A DNA stretch of 64,000 nt from Streptomyces sp. Q6 (GTDB taxonomy: Bacteria; Actinomycetota; Actinomycetes; Streptomycetales; Streptomycetaceae), in assembly GCF_036967205.1 (NCBI RefSeq), contig NZ_CP146022.1, positions 5,146,001 to 5,210,000 on the forward strand, in the 5' to 3' direction. This document shows positions 45,869 to 56,165 of this stretch, in pieces (position 1 is the first letter of the stretch; each line of letters opens with the position of its first letter). Both the position numbers and the translations under genes were made by a program. The notes under the pieces were generated by a model. The model did not search any database, was not told where the DNA came from, and saw nothing but the letters and a program-made list of their open reading frames with translations.

Positions 45869-47302
45869 ATGGCAGAAAACTGGGCCACTTCGCCCTCCGG
45901 GCAGGCGCTCGGCATCGACCTCCACATCGATCCGGCGGGCACCGGTACGGGCTCCGGCCTGCGGCGCGGGCTCACCGACGCGCTCCGCGAGGCCGTACGC
46001 GGCGGACGCCTCGCCCCCGGCACCCGGCTGCCCTCCTCGCGCACTCTCGCCGCCGACCTGGGCATCGCCCGCAACACCGTCGCCGACGCCTACGCCGACC
46101 TCGTCGCCGAGGGCTGGCTCACCGCCCGGCAGGGCTCGGGGACGCGGGTCGCCGAGCGGCCCGTCGAGGCCCCGCGCCCGGCCGCCGCCCCGGGCCGCCG
46201 CGCCTCCGCAGGCCTGCGCCACAACCTCCACCCGGGCACGCCCGACCTCTCCTCCTTTCCCCGCGCCGCATGGCTCAAGGCCGCCCGCCGCGCCCTGACC
46301 GCCGCCCCGAACGAGGCCCTCGGCTACGGCGACCCCCGCGGCCGCCCCGAACTGCGCACCGCCCTCGCCGGCTACCTCGCCCGCGCCCGCGGCGTCCACG
46401 CCGACCCCGACCGCATCGTCGTCTGCGCCGGGTTCGTCCAGGGCCTGATGCTGCTCGGCGAGGTGCTGCACCGCAGGGGCGTCCGCGACGTCGCCGTGGA
46501 GTCGTACGGGCTCGAAGCGCACTGGAACGTCCTGACCCGCCCCGGGCTGCGCGCCCGCCCCCTCCCGTTCGACGAACTCGGCACGGACATCGGCGCGTTG
46601 GACACCTGGCCGCCCGGCACCGGCGCCGCCCTGCTCACCCCCGCGCACCAGTTCCCGATGGGCGTCCCCCTGCACCCGGACCGCCGCGCCGCCGCCGTCG
46701 ACTGGGCCCGGCGCACCGGCGCGCTGATCCTGGAGGACGACTACGACGGCGAGTTCCGCTACGACCGCCAGCCCGTCGGCGCGCTCCAGGGCCTCGACCC
46801 CGACCGCGTCGTCCACCTCGGTACGACCAGCAAGTCCCTCGCCCCCGGCCTGCGGCTCGGCTGGATGGTCCTGCCCGCCTCCGTCGCCGACGAGGTCGTC
46901 GAGGCGAAGGGGGCCAGCGACTGGTCGTGCGGCGTCCTCGACCAGCTCACCCTCGCCGAGTTCATCGACTCCGGCGCGTACGACCGTCATCTGCGCGGCG
47001 TCCGCCTGCGCTACCGGCGCCGCCGCGACCAGCTCGTCGCGGCCCTCGCCGAGCGCGCCCCCGCGGTCCGCGCCACCGGGATCGCCGCGGGTCTCCACGC
47101 GGTCCTGCGGCTGCCGCCCGGCACCGAGCAGTCCGTCGTCCGGGCCGCGGCCTGGCACCGCCTCGGCGTGGCCGGACTCTCCAGCTTCCGCCACGAGGCC
47201 GCGGCCGGTACGCCGCCGGACGCCCTGGTCGTGGGGTACGGGACGCCTCCGGACCACGCGTGGGCGGGGGCGTTGGACGCGCTGTGCCGGGTCCTGCCGT
47301 AG
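45869..47302 (+). CDS. MocR/PdxR-family transcriptional regulator (GntR HTH + aminotransferase-like domain)
   Basis: This 477-aa protein has a GntR winged helix at about 20-85 (LTDALREAVRGGRLAPGTRL, NTVADAYADLVAEGWL). A fold-type I aminotransferase-like domain follows, with the PLP-binding Lys in HLGTTSKSLAPGLRLGW and EDDYDGEFRYDRQPVGAL. It is a PLP- or amino-compound-responsive regulator. ATG 45869 is 46 bp from the divergent AhpD operon, its most likely target. Confidence 0.92.
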   Translation: MAENWATSPSGQALGIDLHIDPAGTGTGSGLRRGLTDALREAVRGGRLAPGTRLPSSRTLAADLGIARNTVADAYADLVAEGWLTARQGSGTRVAERPVEAPRPAAAPGRRASAGLRHNLHPGTPDLSSFPRAAWLKAARRALTAAPNEALGYGDPRGRPELRTALAGYLARARGVHADPDRIVVCAGFVQGLMLLGEVLHRRGVRDVAVESYGLEAHWNVLTRPGLRARPLPFDELGTDIGALDTWPPGTGAALLTPAHQFPMGVPLHPDRRAAAVDWARRTGALILEDDYDGEFRYDRQPVGALQGLDPDRVVHLGTTSKSLAPGLRLGWMVLPASVADEVVEAKGASDWSCGVLDQLTLAEFIDSGAYDRHLRGVRLRYRRRRDQLVAALAERAPAVRATGIAAGLHAVLRLPPGTEQSVVRAAAWHRLGVAGLSSFRHEAAAGTPPDALVVGYGTPPDHAWAGALDALCRVLP

Positions 47303-47437
47303 CGCCTGCGGGGCGGTCGGCTCGGCGCATCGGCCGCGGGTGCGGCGTGGCGCGAGGAACCGCGAGACCAGCGCGCACGCCCCGGGACCGACCAGGCCGG
47401 GGCGACCGCCGGCCCGCGCCGCCCCCACGTCCCCCGT

Positions 47438-48279
47438 TCAACCGACGGAGTCGGCCGGCGCCTCCCGAAGCGGGCCAGCGCAAGCGCCCCCGCCACGGCC
47501 ACCGCGAACCCGAGGACCGCCAGCCACTCCAGGCCCGGCCGCGTCCGGTCCCCGAGCCACACCACGCCCACCAGCGCCGGGCCCACCGTCTCCCCGAGGA
47601 CCATCCCCGCCGTCGCCACCGTCACCGAACCCCGCTGCAACGCCGACGTCAGGAGCAGGAACGCCGCGCCGCCGCCGAGCAGCAGCGCGTACGTCGCCGG
47701 GTTGGCGAGCAGCGCCCCGGGCGAGACGTCGTCGACGAGCCGCACGCTCACCTCCACCACCCCGAACCCGAACCCCGCGCCGAGCCCCAGCGCCAGGGCC
47801 CGCGCCCGCCCCGGCAGCCGCCCGGCGACGACCCCGAGCAGCAGCACCCCGCCCGCCACCGCGAGCATCGCGCACCGCAGCGCGTCCGACCCGGCCCGGT
47901 CACCCTCCGCCCCCGACGCCAGCCCCAGCATCGCGAGCCCTGCGCACACGGCGCCCACCGCGCCCCACTCGGCCCCGCTCAGCCGCACCCGCAGCAGCCG
48001 CGCCGCGACCACCGCGGTCACCGCCAGACTCGCGGCGAGCGCCGCCCCGACCGCGTAGATCGGCAGTGACCGCAACGCCACGACCTGCAACACGAATCCG
48101 ACCCCGTCGAGCCCGAGCCCGGCGACGTACCGCCACTGCCGCAGCGCCCGCAGCAGCAGCGCCGCGTCGACCCCCGACCCGCTCCCCGGCACGGCCGCCC
48201 GCGCGGCCATCGCCTGCAACACGGACGCCGTACCGAAGCAGACCGCCGAACCCAGCGCACAAACCATTCCCAGAGCCAC
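47438..48279 (-). CDS. DMT/EamA-type membrane transporter, C-terminus frameshifted
   Basis: The GTG start at 48279 gives about ten membrane helices in two EamA-like halves (MVCALGSAVCFGTASVLQAM, VTVATAGMVLGETVGPALVG, WLAVLGFAVAVAGALALAR). As sequenced the frame continues past the helices as Arg/Pro/Ser-rich sequence to 47011, running antisense through the end of the MocR gene. One added base in the CCC at 47464-47466 gives a natural end, ARFGEAPADSVG, with TGA at 47438, 280 aa total and no overlap. I therefore place the end at 47438. Drug/metabolite exporter superfamily; substrate unknown. Confidence 0.78.
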
Positions 48280-48407
48280 AAAGCGACTCTAGGAGCGCAC
48301 CCGTCCCGGGAGCCGCCCGCCACCCGCCCGCGTCCTTCTTCTACGCTGGCGGGCGCATCCGCAGCACCGGCGGCACACGACCGACGACGACACACGGGGG
48401 ACATCCG

Positions 48408-48734
48408 ATGACGGACACGCGACGACGGCTGCGCTCCGGCACGGTCGTGCTCGGCGGCGTGGGGCTCCTCGCCGCCACCCTGACCGCCTGCTCCGACGAC
48501 GACCCCGACAAGCGCTGTGTCGACCGCGACAGTTACACCGCGGCGAAGGGCTACAAGGTCGTCGACGACAAGTACTGCAAGGACGGCTCGTCGTCCTCCG
48601 GCACCCACGGCACCTGGTACTACGGCGGTTCCAAGAGCGGCAGCCGCGTCTCTGACGGGTCGTTCGGCAAGAGCGGCGGCTCCGGAGTCTCCCGGGGCGG
48701 ATTCGGCGGCGGCAAGGGCGGCTCGGGCGGCTGA
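48408..48734 (+). CDS. Small Ser/Gly-rich lipoprotein
   Basis: This 108-aa lipoprotein has an Arg-rich n-region and a hydrophobic core ending in lipobox LTAC (Cys28), so it should be membrane-anchored outside. The mature part has two Cys (DKRCVDRDS, DDKYCKDGS) that may pair. A Ser/Gly-rich tail follows. ATG 48408 is preceded by GGGGGA. It is followed 5 bp later by the glutathionylspermidine-synthase-like gene, so the pair is an operon. Unknown function. Confidence 0.8.
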   Translation: MTDTRRRLRSGTVVLGGVGLLAATLTACSDDDPDKRCVDRDSYTAAKGYKVVDDKYCKDGSSSSGTHGTWYYGGSKSGSRVSDGSFGKSGGSGVSRGGFGGGKGGSGG

Positions 48735-48739
48735 CCACG

Positions 48740-49923
48740 ATGCGACGACACACCATCACCCCGCGCCCCGACTGGCAACGCACGGTCGAGGAACAGGGGT
48801 TGATCTACCCCCTCACCCGCTACCCCGACGACACCCTGCGCCCCTACTGGGACGAGAGCGCCTACTACGCGTTCTCGCTCCCCGAGATCGAGACCCTGGA
48901 GGACGTCGTCGAGGAGCTGCACGCGATGTGCCTGGCCGCGGCCGGGCACATGGTCGCCCACGACCGCTTCGCCGACCTCGGCATCACCGACCCGCGCGTC
49001 GTGCGCGCCGTCACCGAGTCCTGGCACCGCCGCGCCGAACTCCCGTCCCTCTACGGCCGGTTCGACCTCCGCTACGACGGCAACGGACCGGCGAAGCTCC
49101 TGGAGTACAACGCCGACACCCCCACCTCGCTCGTCGAGGCGGCGAGCCCCCAGTGGTTCTGGATGGAGGAGCGCTTCCCCGGCGCCGACCAGTGGAACTC
49201 CCTCCACGAGCGTCTCGTCGACGCCTGGAAGACGCAGGCCGCGCTCCTGCCGCCCGGCAGCCCGCTGCACTTCGCGCACTCCAGCGCCGACGAACTCGGC
49301 GAGGACCTCATGACGGTCGCGTACCTGAAGGAGACCGCCGAACAGGCCGGCCTCGCCACCGACTGGATCTCCATGGAGGAGATCGGCTGGGACGGCCTCT
49401 CGGGCCGCTTCGTCGACAACCGGCTCCGGTTCATCCGCAGCTGCTTCAAGCTCTACCCGTGGGAGTGGCTCACCACGGACGCGTTCGCCGAGCACGTCCT
49501 CGACACCCTCGACAACGGCGGCGGCACCGGCACCACCCTGTGGATCGAGCCCGCCTGGAAGATGCTGCTCAGCAACAAGGCCCTGCTCGCCGTCCTGTGG
49601 GAGCTGTACCCCGGCCACCCGAACCTGCTCGCCGCCCACCTCGACGCCCCCGCGACCTCGCCACCACCACCGGTTACGTGGCGAAGCCCCTGCTGGGCCG
49701 GGAGGGCGAGGGTGTCACCCTCCACGCACCGGGCGATCCCGTGCCCCTCCGCGAAGAGCCCTGCTGTTACCAGGAGTTGGCCCCCTTGCCTGACTTCGAC
49801 GGCAACCGCACGGTCCTCGGCGCCTGGGTCGTCGAGGGCGCCGCTGCGGGCCTCGGCATCAGGGAGTCCGCGGGGCCGGTCACGGACGAGTACGCCCGCT
49901 TCCTGCCCCACGTCATCCTCTGA
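48740..49923 (+). pseudogene. Glutathionylspermidine synthase-like ATP-grasp protein, frameshifted
   Basis: The ATG at 48740 opens a protein with hallmark blocks of the GSP-synthase C-terminal family: YGRFDLRYDGNGPAKLLEYN, ASPQWFWMEERFPG and TLWIEPAWKMLLSNKALL. At HLDAP the frame is lost. The family continues in the next frame as RDLATTTGYVAKPLLGREGE and ends DEYARFLPHVIL at 49923. Adding one C to the run at 49647-49651 restores 394 aa. These ATP-grasp ligases join carboxylates to amines; since actinomycetes use mycothiol rather than glutathione, the true substrate is probably another peptide or polyamine. The break is probably an error. Convergent with rocD. Confidence 0.82.
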
Positions 49924-49936
49924 ACGCCCCTGTCGC

Positions 49937-51142
49937 TCAGGCGCCCAGGACGGCCCGGAGCTGATCGAGCCCCCAGTCCAGATCGTCCTTGCTGATCACC
50001 AGCGGCGGCGCGATCCGGATCGTCGACCCGTGGGTGTCCTTCACGAGGACGCCCCGGTCCATCAGCTTCTCCGAGATCTCCCGGCCCGTGCCGTACGCGG
50101 GGTCGATGTCGACGCCCGCCCACAGCCCGCGCCCGCGCACCTGCGTGACCTTGCCGGTGCCCGCGAGCAGGCCCAGCTCCGCGTGCAGGTGCTCGCCCAG
50201 CTCCGCCGCCCGCTGCTGGAACTCCCCGCTCTCCAGCATCGCGATCACTTCGAGCCCGACGGCGCACGCCAGCGGGTTCCCGCCGAACGTCGAGCCGTGC
50301 TCGCCCGGCCGGAACACCCCGAGCACGTCCTTGCTCGACACCACCGCCGACACCGGCACGACACCGCCGCCGAGCGCCTTCCCGAGCACGTACACGTCCG
50401 GCACCACGCCCTCGTGCTCGCACGCGAAGGTGCGTCCCGTGCGGCCGAGCCCCGACTGGATCTCGTCCGCGACGAACAGCACGTTCCGCTCGCGCGTCAA
50501 CTCCCGTACGCCCGCGAGGTATCCGGCCGGCGGCACCAGCACGCCCGCCTCGCCCTGGATGGGTTCGAGGAGCACGGCCACGGTCTCGTCGGTGACGGCC
50601 GCCCGCAGCGCCTCCAGATCCCCGTACGGGACGATGTCGAACCCCGGCGTGTACGGCCCGTAGTCCGCGCGGGCCTCGGGGTCGGTCGAGAAGCTGACGA
50701 TCGTCGTCGTACGCCCGTGGAAGTTGTCGCTCGCGACCACGATCCTGGCCCGCCCGTCCGGCACGCCCTTGACCCGGTACCCCCACTTTCGGGCGGTCTT
50801 CACCGCGGTCTCGACCGCCTCCGCGCCCGTGTTCATCGGCAGCACCATCTCCATGCCGCACAGCGCGGCGAGCCGCGTACAGAACTCGGCGAACCGGTCG
50901 TGGTGGAAGGCCCGCGAGGTCAGCGTCACCCGCTCCAGCTGGGCCTTGGCCGCGTCGATGAGCCGCCGGTTGCCGTGCCCGAAGTTGAGCGCCGAGTACC
51001 CGGCGAGCATGTCGAGGTAGCGGCGCCCCTCGACGTCCGTCATCCACGCCCCCTCCGCCGTGGCGACGACCACGGGAAGCGGGTGGTAGTTGTGCGCGCT
51101 GTGCGCGTCGGAGGCACTGATGTAGTCCTGCGTGGCGGTCAC
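49937..51142 (-). CDS. rocD: Ornithine aminotransferase
   Basis: This 401-aa class III PLP aminotransferase catalyses ornithine plus 2-oxoglutarate to glutamate-5-semialdehyde plus glutamate, in arginine/ornithine catabolism and proline synthesis. Motifs: HNYHPLPVVVATAEGAWMTD (OAT N-terminus), NTGAEAVETAVKTARKWGY, the PLP block LFVADEIQSGLGRTG, and the Schiff-base Lys in YVLGKALGGGVVPVSA. It has length and motifs of RocD rather than ArgD. ATG 51142. Confidence 0.95.
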   Translation of the reverse strand: MTATQDYISASDAHSAHNYHPLPVVVATAEGAWMTDVEGRRYLDMLAGYSALNFGHGNRRLIDAAKAQLERVTLTSRAFHHDRFAEFCTRLAALCGMEMVLPMNTGAEAVETAVKTARKWGYRVKGVPDGRARIVVASDNFHGRTTTIVSFSTDPEARADYGPYTPGFDIVPYGDLEALRAAVTDETVAVLLEPIQGEAGVLVPPAGYLAGVRELTRERNVLFVADEIQSGLGRTGRTFACEHEGVVPDVYVLGKALGGGVVPVSAVVSSKDVLGVFRPGEHGSTFGGNPLACAVGLEVIAMLESGEFQQRAAELGEHLHAELGLLAGTGKVTQVRGRGLWAGVDIDPAYGTGREISEKLMDRGVLVKDTHGSTIRIAPPLVISKDDLDWGLDQLRAVLGA

Positions 51143-51264
51143 GGGATCTCCGTTCGTACGGTTCGTACGGGCTCGTAGCGCTCTGCGCGAGGCGGGCTTG
51201 TGGCCCGTTCCTATCGTGGCTCGGATCGTGGACGCGGAAACCTCGCCCGACGGCGCGCCCGGTA

Positions 51265-51358
51265 ATGTGGCGGCAGGGCCGTGACTGGCGCGCTGGGATG
51301 GGATCGACCATCAGGGAGCGGCCCGAGCAGTGTGTGCCGTGCGCCTGGGCCGACCCGT
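51265..51358 (+). promoter_or_regulatory. ZTP riboswitch (pfl motif) upstream of glyA
   Basis: The leader contains the conserved GGGCCGTGACTGGCG core (from about 51276), then CATCAGGGAGCGGCCC and, after a linker, CCGTGCGCCTGGGCCG, the pseudoknot half. This is the pfl/ZTP motif (Rfam RF01750), which senses ZMP/ZTP that accumulates when 10-formyl-folate is short and typically turns on one-carbon genes. glyA starts 30 nt downstream, a direct functional match. Boundaries are approximate. Confidence 0.88.
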
Positions 51359-51386
51359 GAACCGACCGCTTCCGGAGGCTGCCCCC

Positions 51387-52829
51387 ATGTCCGAGCTCAC
51401 CCCCGAATCCACCGCGTACCGCGCCGCCCTCGACGTCGTGAGGGCCGTCGAGCCCCGGGTCGCCGACGCCATCGCGCAGGAGCTGACCGATCAGCGCGAG
51501 ATGCTCAAGCTGATCGCCTCCGAGAACTACGCGTCCCCGGCGACGCTGCTCGCGATGGGCAACTGGTTCTCCGACAAGTACGCCGAGGGCACCGTCGGCC
51601 GCCGCTTCTACGCGGGCTGTCGCAACGTCGACACCGTGGAGTCGCTCGCCGCCGAGCACGCCCGGGAGCTGTTCGGCGCCCGCCACGCCTACGCGCAGCC
51701 GCACTCCGGCATCGACGCGAACCTCGTCGCCTTCTGGGCCGTCCTCGCCGACCGTGTCGAGGCGCCCTTCCTGGAGAAGACGGGCGTCCGCCAGATCAAC
51801 GACCTCACCGACGCCGACTGGGCCGAGCTGCGCCAGGCCTTCGGCAACCAGCGGATGCTCGGCATGTCCCTGGACGCCGGCGGCCACCTCACCCACGGCT
51901 TCCGGCCCAATATCTCCGGAAAGATGTTCGACCAGCGGTCCTACGGCACCGACCCGGTCACCGGACTCGTCGACTACGAGGCGCTGCGCGTCCAGGCCCG
52001 CGAGTTCAAGCCGATGATCATCGTCGCCGGATACTCCGCGTACCCGCGCCTGGTGAACTTCCGGATCATGCGCGAGATCGCCGACGAGGTCGGCGCCACG
52101 CTCATGGTCGACATGGCGCACTTCGCGGGTCTCGTCGCGGGCAAGGTCCTGACCGGCGACTTCGACCCGGTCCCGCACGCCCAGATCGTGACGACCACCA
52201 CCCACAAGTCGCTGCGCGGCCCGCGCGGCGGCATGGTCCTGTGCGACGACTCGCTCAAGGACCAGGTCGACCGCGGCTGCCCGATGGTGCTCGGCGGCCC
52301 GCTGCCGCACGTCATGGCGGCGAAGGCGGTCGCCCTCGCCGAGGCGCGGCAGCCCGCGTTCCAGGACTACGCGCGGCGCATCGTCGACAACGCCCGCGCC
52401 CTCGCCGAGGGCCTCATGCGCCGCGGCGCCACGCTCGTCACCGGCGGCACCGACAACCACCTCAACCTCATCGACGTGGCGAGTTCCTACGGGCTCACCG
52501 GCCGCCAGGCGGAGACGGCGCTGCTCGACTCCGGCGTCGTCACCAACCGCAACGCGATCCCGGCCGACCCGAACGGCGCCTGGTACACCTCCGGCATCCG
52601 CATCGGCACCCCGGCGCTCACCACGCGCGGCCTCGGCGCCACGGAGATGGACGAGATCGCCGCGCTCATCGACCGGGTCCTGACCGCGGCCGAGCCGGGC
52701 ACCACCAAGTCCGGCGCCCCGTCCAAGGCGAGCCACGTCCTGGACCCGAAGATCGCCGACGAGGTCGCGCGCCGCGCCACCGACCTGCTCCAGCCGTTCC
52801 CGCTGTACGGGCGGATCGACCTCGGCTGA
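51387..52829 (+). CDS. glyA: Serine hydroxymethyltransferase
   Basis: This 480-aa PLP enzyme converts serine plus THF to glycine plus methylene-THF, the main one-carbon source for purines. Motifs: [39 protein letters not shown], the Schiff-base Lys in [19 protein letters not shown] and [15 protein letters not shown]. It is longer than typical (~420 aa), with an insertion around residues 130-180 that I recall from a second actinobacterial GlyA type. The ATG follows GGAGG and a ZTP riboswitch, tying its expression to folate state. Confidence 0.96.
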   Translation: MSELTPESTAYRAALDVVRAVEPRVADAIAQELTDQREMLKLIASENYASPATLLAMGNWFSDKYAEGTVGRRFYAGCRNVDTVESLAAEHARELFGARHAYAQPHSGIDANLVAFWAVLADRVEAPFLEKTGVRQINDLTDADWAELRQAFGNQRMLGMSLDAGGHLTHGFRPNISGKMFDQRSYGTDPVTGLVDYEALRVQAREFKPMIIVAGYSAYPRLVNFRIMREIADEVGATLMVDMAHFAGLVAGKVLTGDFDPVPHAQIVTTTTHKSLRGPRGGMVLCDDSLKDQVDRGCPMVLGGPLPHVMAAKAVALAEARQPAFQDYARRIVDNARALAEGLMRRGATLVTGGTDNHLNLIDVASSYGLTGRQAETALLDSGVVTNRNAIPADPNGAWYTSGIRIGTPALTTRGLGATEMDEIAALIDRVLTAAEPGTTKSGAPSKASHVLDPKIADEVARRATDLLQPFPLYGRIDLG

Positions 52830-52849
52830 GAGCCGACGCCGGCCTCGGC

Positions 52850-53527
52850 TCAGCGTTCGAGTTCGTAGAGCTCCTGACGCGGTTCCCGCGGCTCCCGCGG
52901 GAACCGCCGTCGTACGTGCCATACGGCCGCCGCCCCGGCGGCGGCCGCTCCGGCGCCGAGGCCGACCAGCGCCCAGCGCACCTTCTGCTCCGCCGTCGGA
53001 CGCGCCGCGACGCGCCCGGCCGTGAACATTCCGTGCCGGATCAGGACGTCGACGTCGGCGCGGGCCGCCCGGTGCCACCGGATGTCGTCGTCGTTCACGT
53101 CGACCGCCGGGTCCGTACGGATCCACGGCGTGCCGTCCCGCGCGTAGAACACCTGGTCCTGGCGCTCGATGGCGGTGTCACCGCCGGGGGCCCGCCGGGT
53201 CTCGGGCCAGCCGCCGATGCCGGTCAGACCCCACACCACGGTGCCGACCACGGGCGGCAGATCCCCCTCCTGCCAGGCCTCGGGCACCTGCTCGGTGACC
53301 GTGTCGAAGTCCGTGGTCAGCCGCTCCAGACGGGCGAAGTCACGCTCCCCTTCGTGCACGCTGACGGTGCGCCCGGTGCTCCCCGCGATCACCACGGCGA
53401 GATCGGGCAGGTCCACGCCGCCGGGCCGCGTCGGCCGGGCGGCCGCGCCACCGCTCCCCAGCAGGACCAGCGACAACGCCGCGACCACGGCACACGCCGC
53501 CCGCCGCCCTCCCCGTGTTCCGCCCAT
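52850..53527 (-). CDS. Membrane-anchored secreted protein of unknown function
   Basis: This 225-aa protein has a signal peptide (AACAVVAALSLVLLGSGGAA). The extracytoplasmic domain of ~150 residues is rich in Asp/Trp (VVGTVVWGLTGIGGWPETRR, DDIRWHRAARADVDVLI). A C-terminal membrane segment near 185-205 (WALVGLGAGAAAAGAAAVWH) is followed by a basic cytoplasmic tail. Its 3' end is 20 bp from the convergent glyA stop. I do not recognise a family with known function. Confidence 0.75.
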   Translation of the reverse strand: MGGTRGGRRAACAVVAALSLVLLGSGGAAARPTRPGGVDLPDLAVVIAGSTGRTVSVHEGERDFARLERLTTDFDTVTEQVPEAWQEGDLPPVVGTVVWGLTGIGGWPETRRAPGGDTAIERQDQVFYARDGTPWIRTDPAVDVNDDDIRWHRAARADVDVLIRHGMFTAGRVAARPTAEQKVRWALVGLGAGAAAAGAAAVWHVRRRFPREPREPRQELYELER

Positions 53528-53653
53528 CGGCCACTCCCGAAGCCCCGCCCCACGTGACCCATGTCACGCCGTCAAGCTACCGGCGGGCACGGACAACGAC
53601 CAGGTCGCCTCGCGCTGTCGTGTACCTGCCCCCGATCCATGAGAGACACCTGA

Positions 53654-54733
<1,080 letters not shown>

Positions 54734-54787
54734 GCCCGTACCGCCGCACGTCCCGACCCGCCCACCACACGACGACAGGAGTACGAC

Positions 54788-55369
54788 GTGGGGACCGTAA
54801 CGATCGGTGTCTCGATCGCGGTCCCGGAGCCTCACGGCAGCCTGCTCCAGGAGCGGCGTGCGGGCTTCGGCGACCCCGCGGCGCACGGCATCCCCACGCA
54901 CATCACCCTGCTCCCGCCCACCGAGGTGGACGGCGGGGACCTGCCGGCGATCGAGGCGCATCTCGCGGAGGTCGCCGGCGGGGGGCGGCCGTTCGCCATG
55001 CGGCTCTCGGGCACGGGCACCTTCCGCCCGCTGTCGCCCGTCGTCTTCGTGCAGGTCGTCGAGGGCGCCGAGGTCTGCGCCTGGCTCCAGAAGCAGGTCC
55101 GCGACGCGTCGGGCCCGGTCGCCCGCGAGTTGCAGTTCCCGTACCACCCGCACGTCACCGTGGCGCACGGCATCGCCGAGGACGCCCTCGACCGCGCCTA
55201 CGCCGAGCTCGCCGAGTACGAGGCGGCGTGGCCGTGCACCGGCTTCGCCCTCTACGAGCAGGGCGTGGACGGAATCTGGCGCAAGCTGCGCGACTTCGCC
55301 TTCGGCGGCAGGACGCTCCCGGCGCAGACCCCGCCCTCGCTCAAGAAGGGCCGCCTGCGCGCCCCGTAG
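54788..55369 (+). CDS. 2'-5' RNA ligase / phosphoesterase family protein
   Basis: This 193-aa 2H phosphoesterase-fold protein has the two HxT motifs, THITLLPP (about 38-45) and HVTVAHGI (about 119-126). Family members cyclise, ligate or hydrolyse RNA 2'-phosphodiester bonds; the native substrate here is unknown. GTG start at 54788. It lies 54 bp after trpS and may be co-transcribed. Its stop is 12 bp from the convergent dprE2 stop. Confidence 0.9.
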   Translation: MGTVTIGVSIAVPEPHGSLLQERRAGFGDPAAHGIPTHITLLPPTEVDGGDLPAIEAHLAEVAGGGRPFAMRLSGTGTFRPLSPVVFVQVVEGAEVCAWLQKQVRDASGPVARELQFPYHPHVTVAHGIAEDALDRAYAELAEYEAAWPCTGFALYEQGVDGIWRKLRDFAFGGRTLPAQTPPSLKKGRLRAP

Positions 55370-55381
55370 GCGGCTGAGGTC

Positions 55382-56137
55382 CTACACCGGCAGCCGCCGG
55401 AACACCGGGCGCGGCACGTGCCGCAGCGCCGACATCACCACCCGCAGCGCGCCCGGCACCCACACGGTCTCCGACCTGCGCCGCAGCCCCGTCTCGATGG
55501 CCAGGGCCACCGCCTCCGGGGTCGTCGCCAGCGGCGCCTCCGCCATTCCCGCCGTCATCTTCGACCGGACGAACCCGGGCCGCACCACCATCACGTGGAC
55601 CCCGGTGCCGTGCAGCGCGTCGCCGAGCCCCTGCGCGAACGCGTCGAGGCCCGCCTTGCTCGACCCGTAGATGAAGTTGGCGCGGCGCGCCCGCTCCCCG
55701 GCGACCGACGAGAGCACCACCAGCGAGCCGTGCCCCTGGGCCTGGAGGGAGCGCGCGCACACCAGGCCCGCCGAGACGGCGCCGGTGTAGTTGGTCTGCG
55801 CGACGCGGACCGCCGCCATGGGGTCGTCCTCGTCGTGGGCCTGGTCGCCGAGGATGCCGAAGGCGAGCAGCACCATGTCGATGTCGCCCTCGGTGAAGAC
55901 CTTGCCGAGCACCTCCTCGTGGGACGCCGAGTCCAGCGCGTCGAACGCGACGGTACGGGCGTCCGCGCCGAGGTCACGCAGCGCGGCGGCGGCCTTGTCG
56001 AGCGCCGGGGACGGCCGGCCCGCGAGCCACACCGTGCGGGTGCGGCGGGCGATGAGCCGGCGGGCCGTCGCGAGCGCGATCTCGGAGGTGCCGCCGAGGA
56101 TCAGCAGGGACTGGGGGGTACCGAAGGCGTCTTTCAA
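55382..56137 (-). CDS. dprE2: SDR-family decaprenylphospho-2-keto-ribose reductase-like (DprE2)
   Basis: This 251-aa short-chain dehydrogenase has the nucleotide-binding ILGGTSEIALATARRL in DprE2 style (GGTSEI) and the catalytic SSVAGERARRANFIYGSSKAG with Ser, Tyr and Lys. In mycobacteria DprE2 reduces the 2-keto sugar made by DprE1 to give decaprenylphosphoryl-arabinose. The adjacent dprE1 on the same strand supports the call. ATG at 56137. Confidence 0.88.
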   Translation of the reverse strand: MKDAFGTPQSLLILGGTSEIALATARRLIARRTRTVWLAGRPSPALDKAAAALRDLGADARTVAFDALDSASHEEVLGKVFTEGDIDMVLLAFGILGDQAHDEDDPMAAVRVAQTNYTGAVSAGLVCARSLQAQGHGSLVVLSSVAGERARRANFIYGSSKAGLDAFAQGLGDALHGTGVHVMVVRPGFVRSKMTAGMAEAPLATTPEAVALAIETGLRRRSETVWVPGALRVVMSALRHVPRPVFRRLPV

Positions 56138-56165
56138 CAGGGGCTCCAGGGAGGGGAGGTACGGG

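Noticed and set aside
49767-53126. A 1119-codon minus-strand open frame
   Set aside because: It is antisense to glyA and out of frame with rocD; no domain is recognisable.
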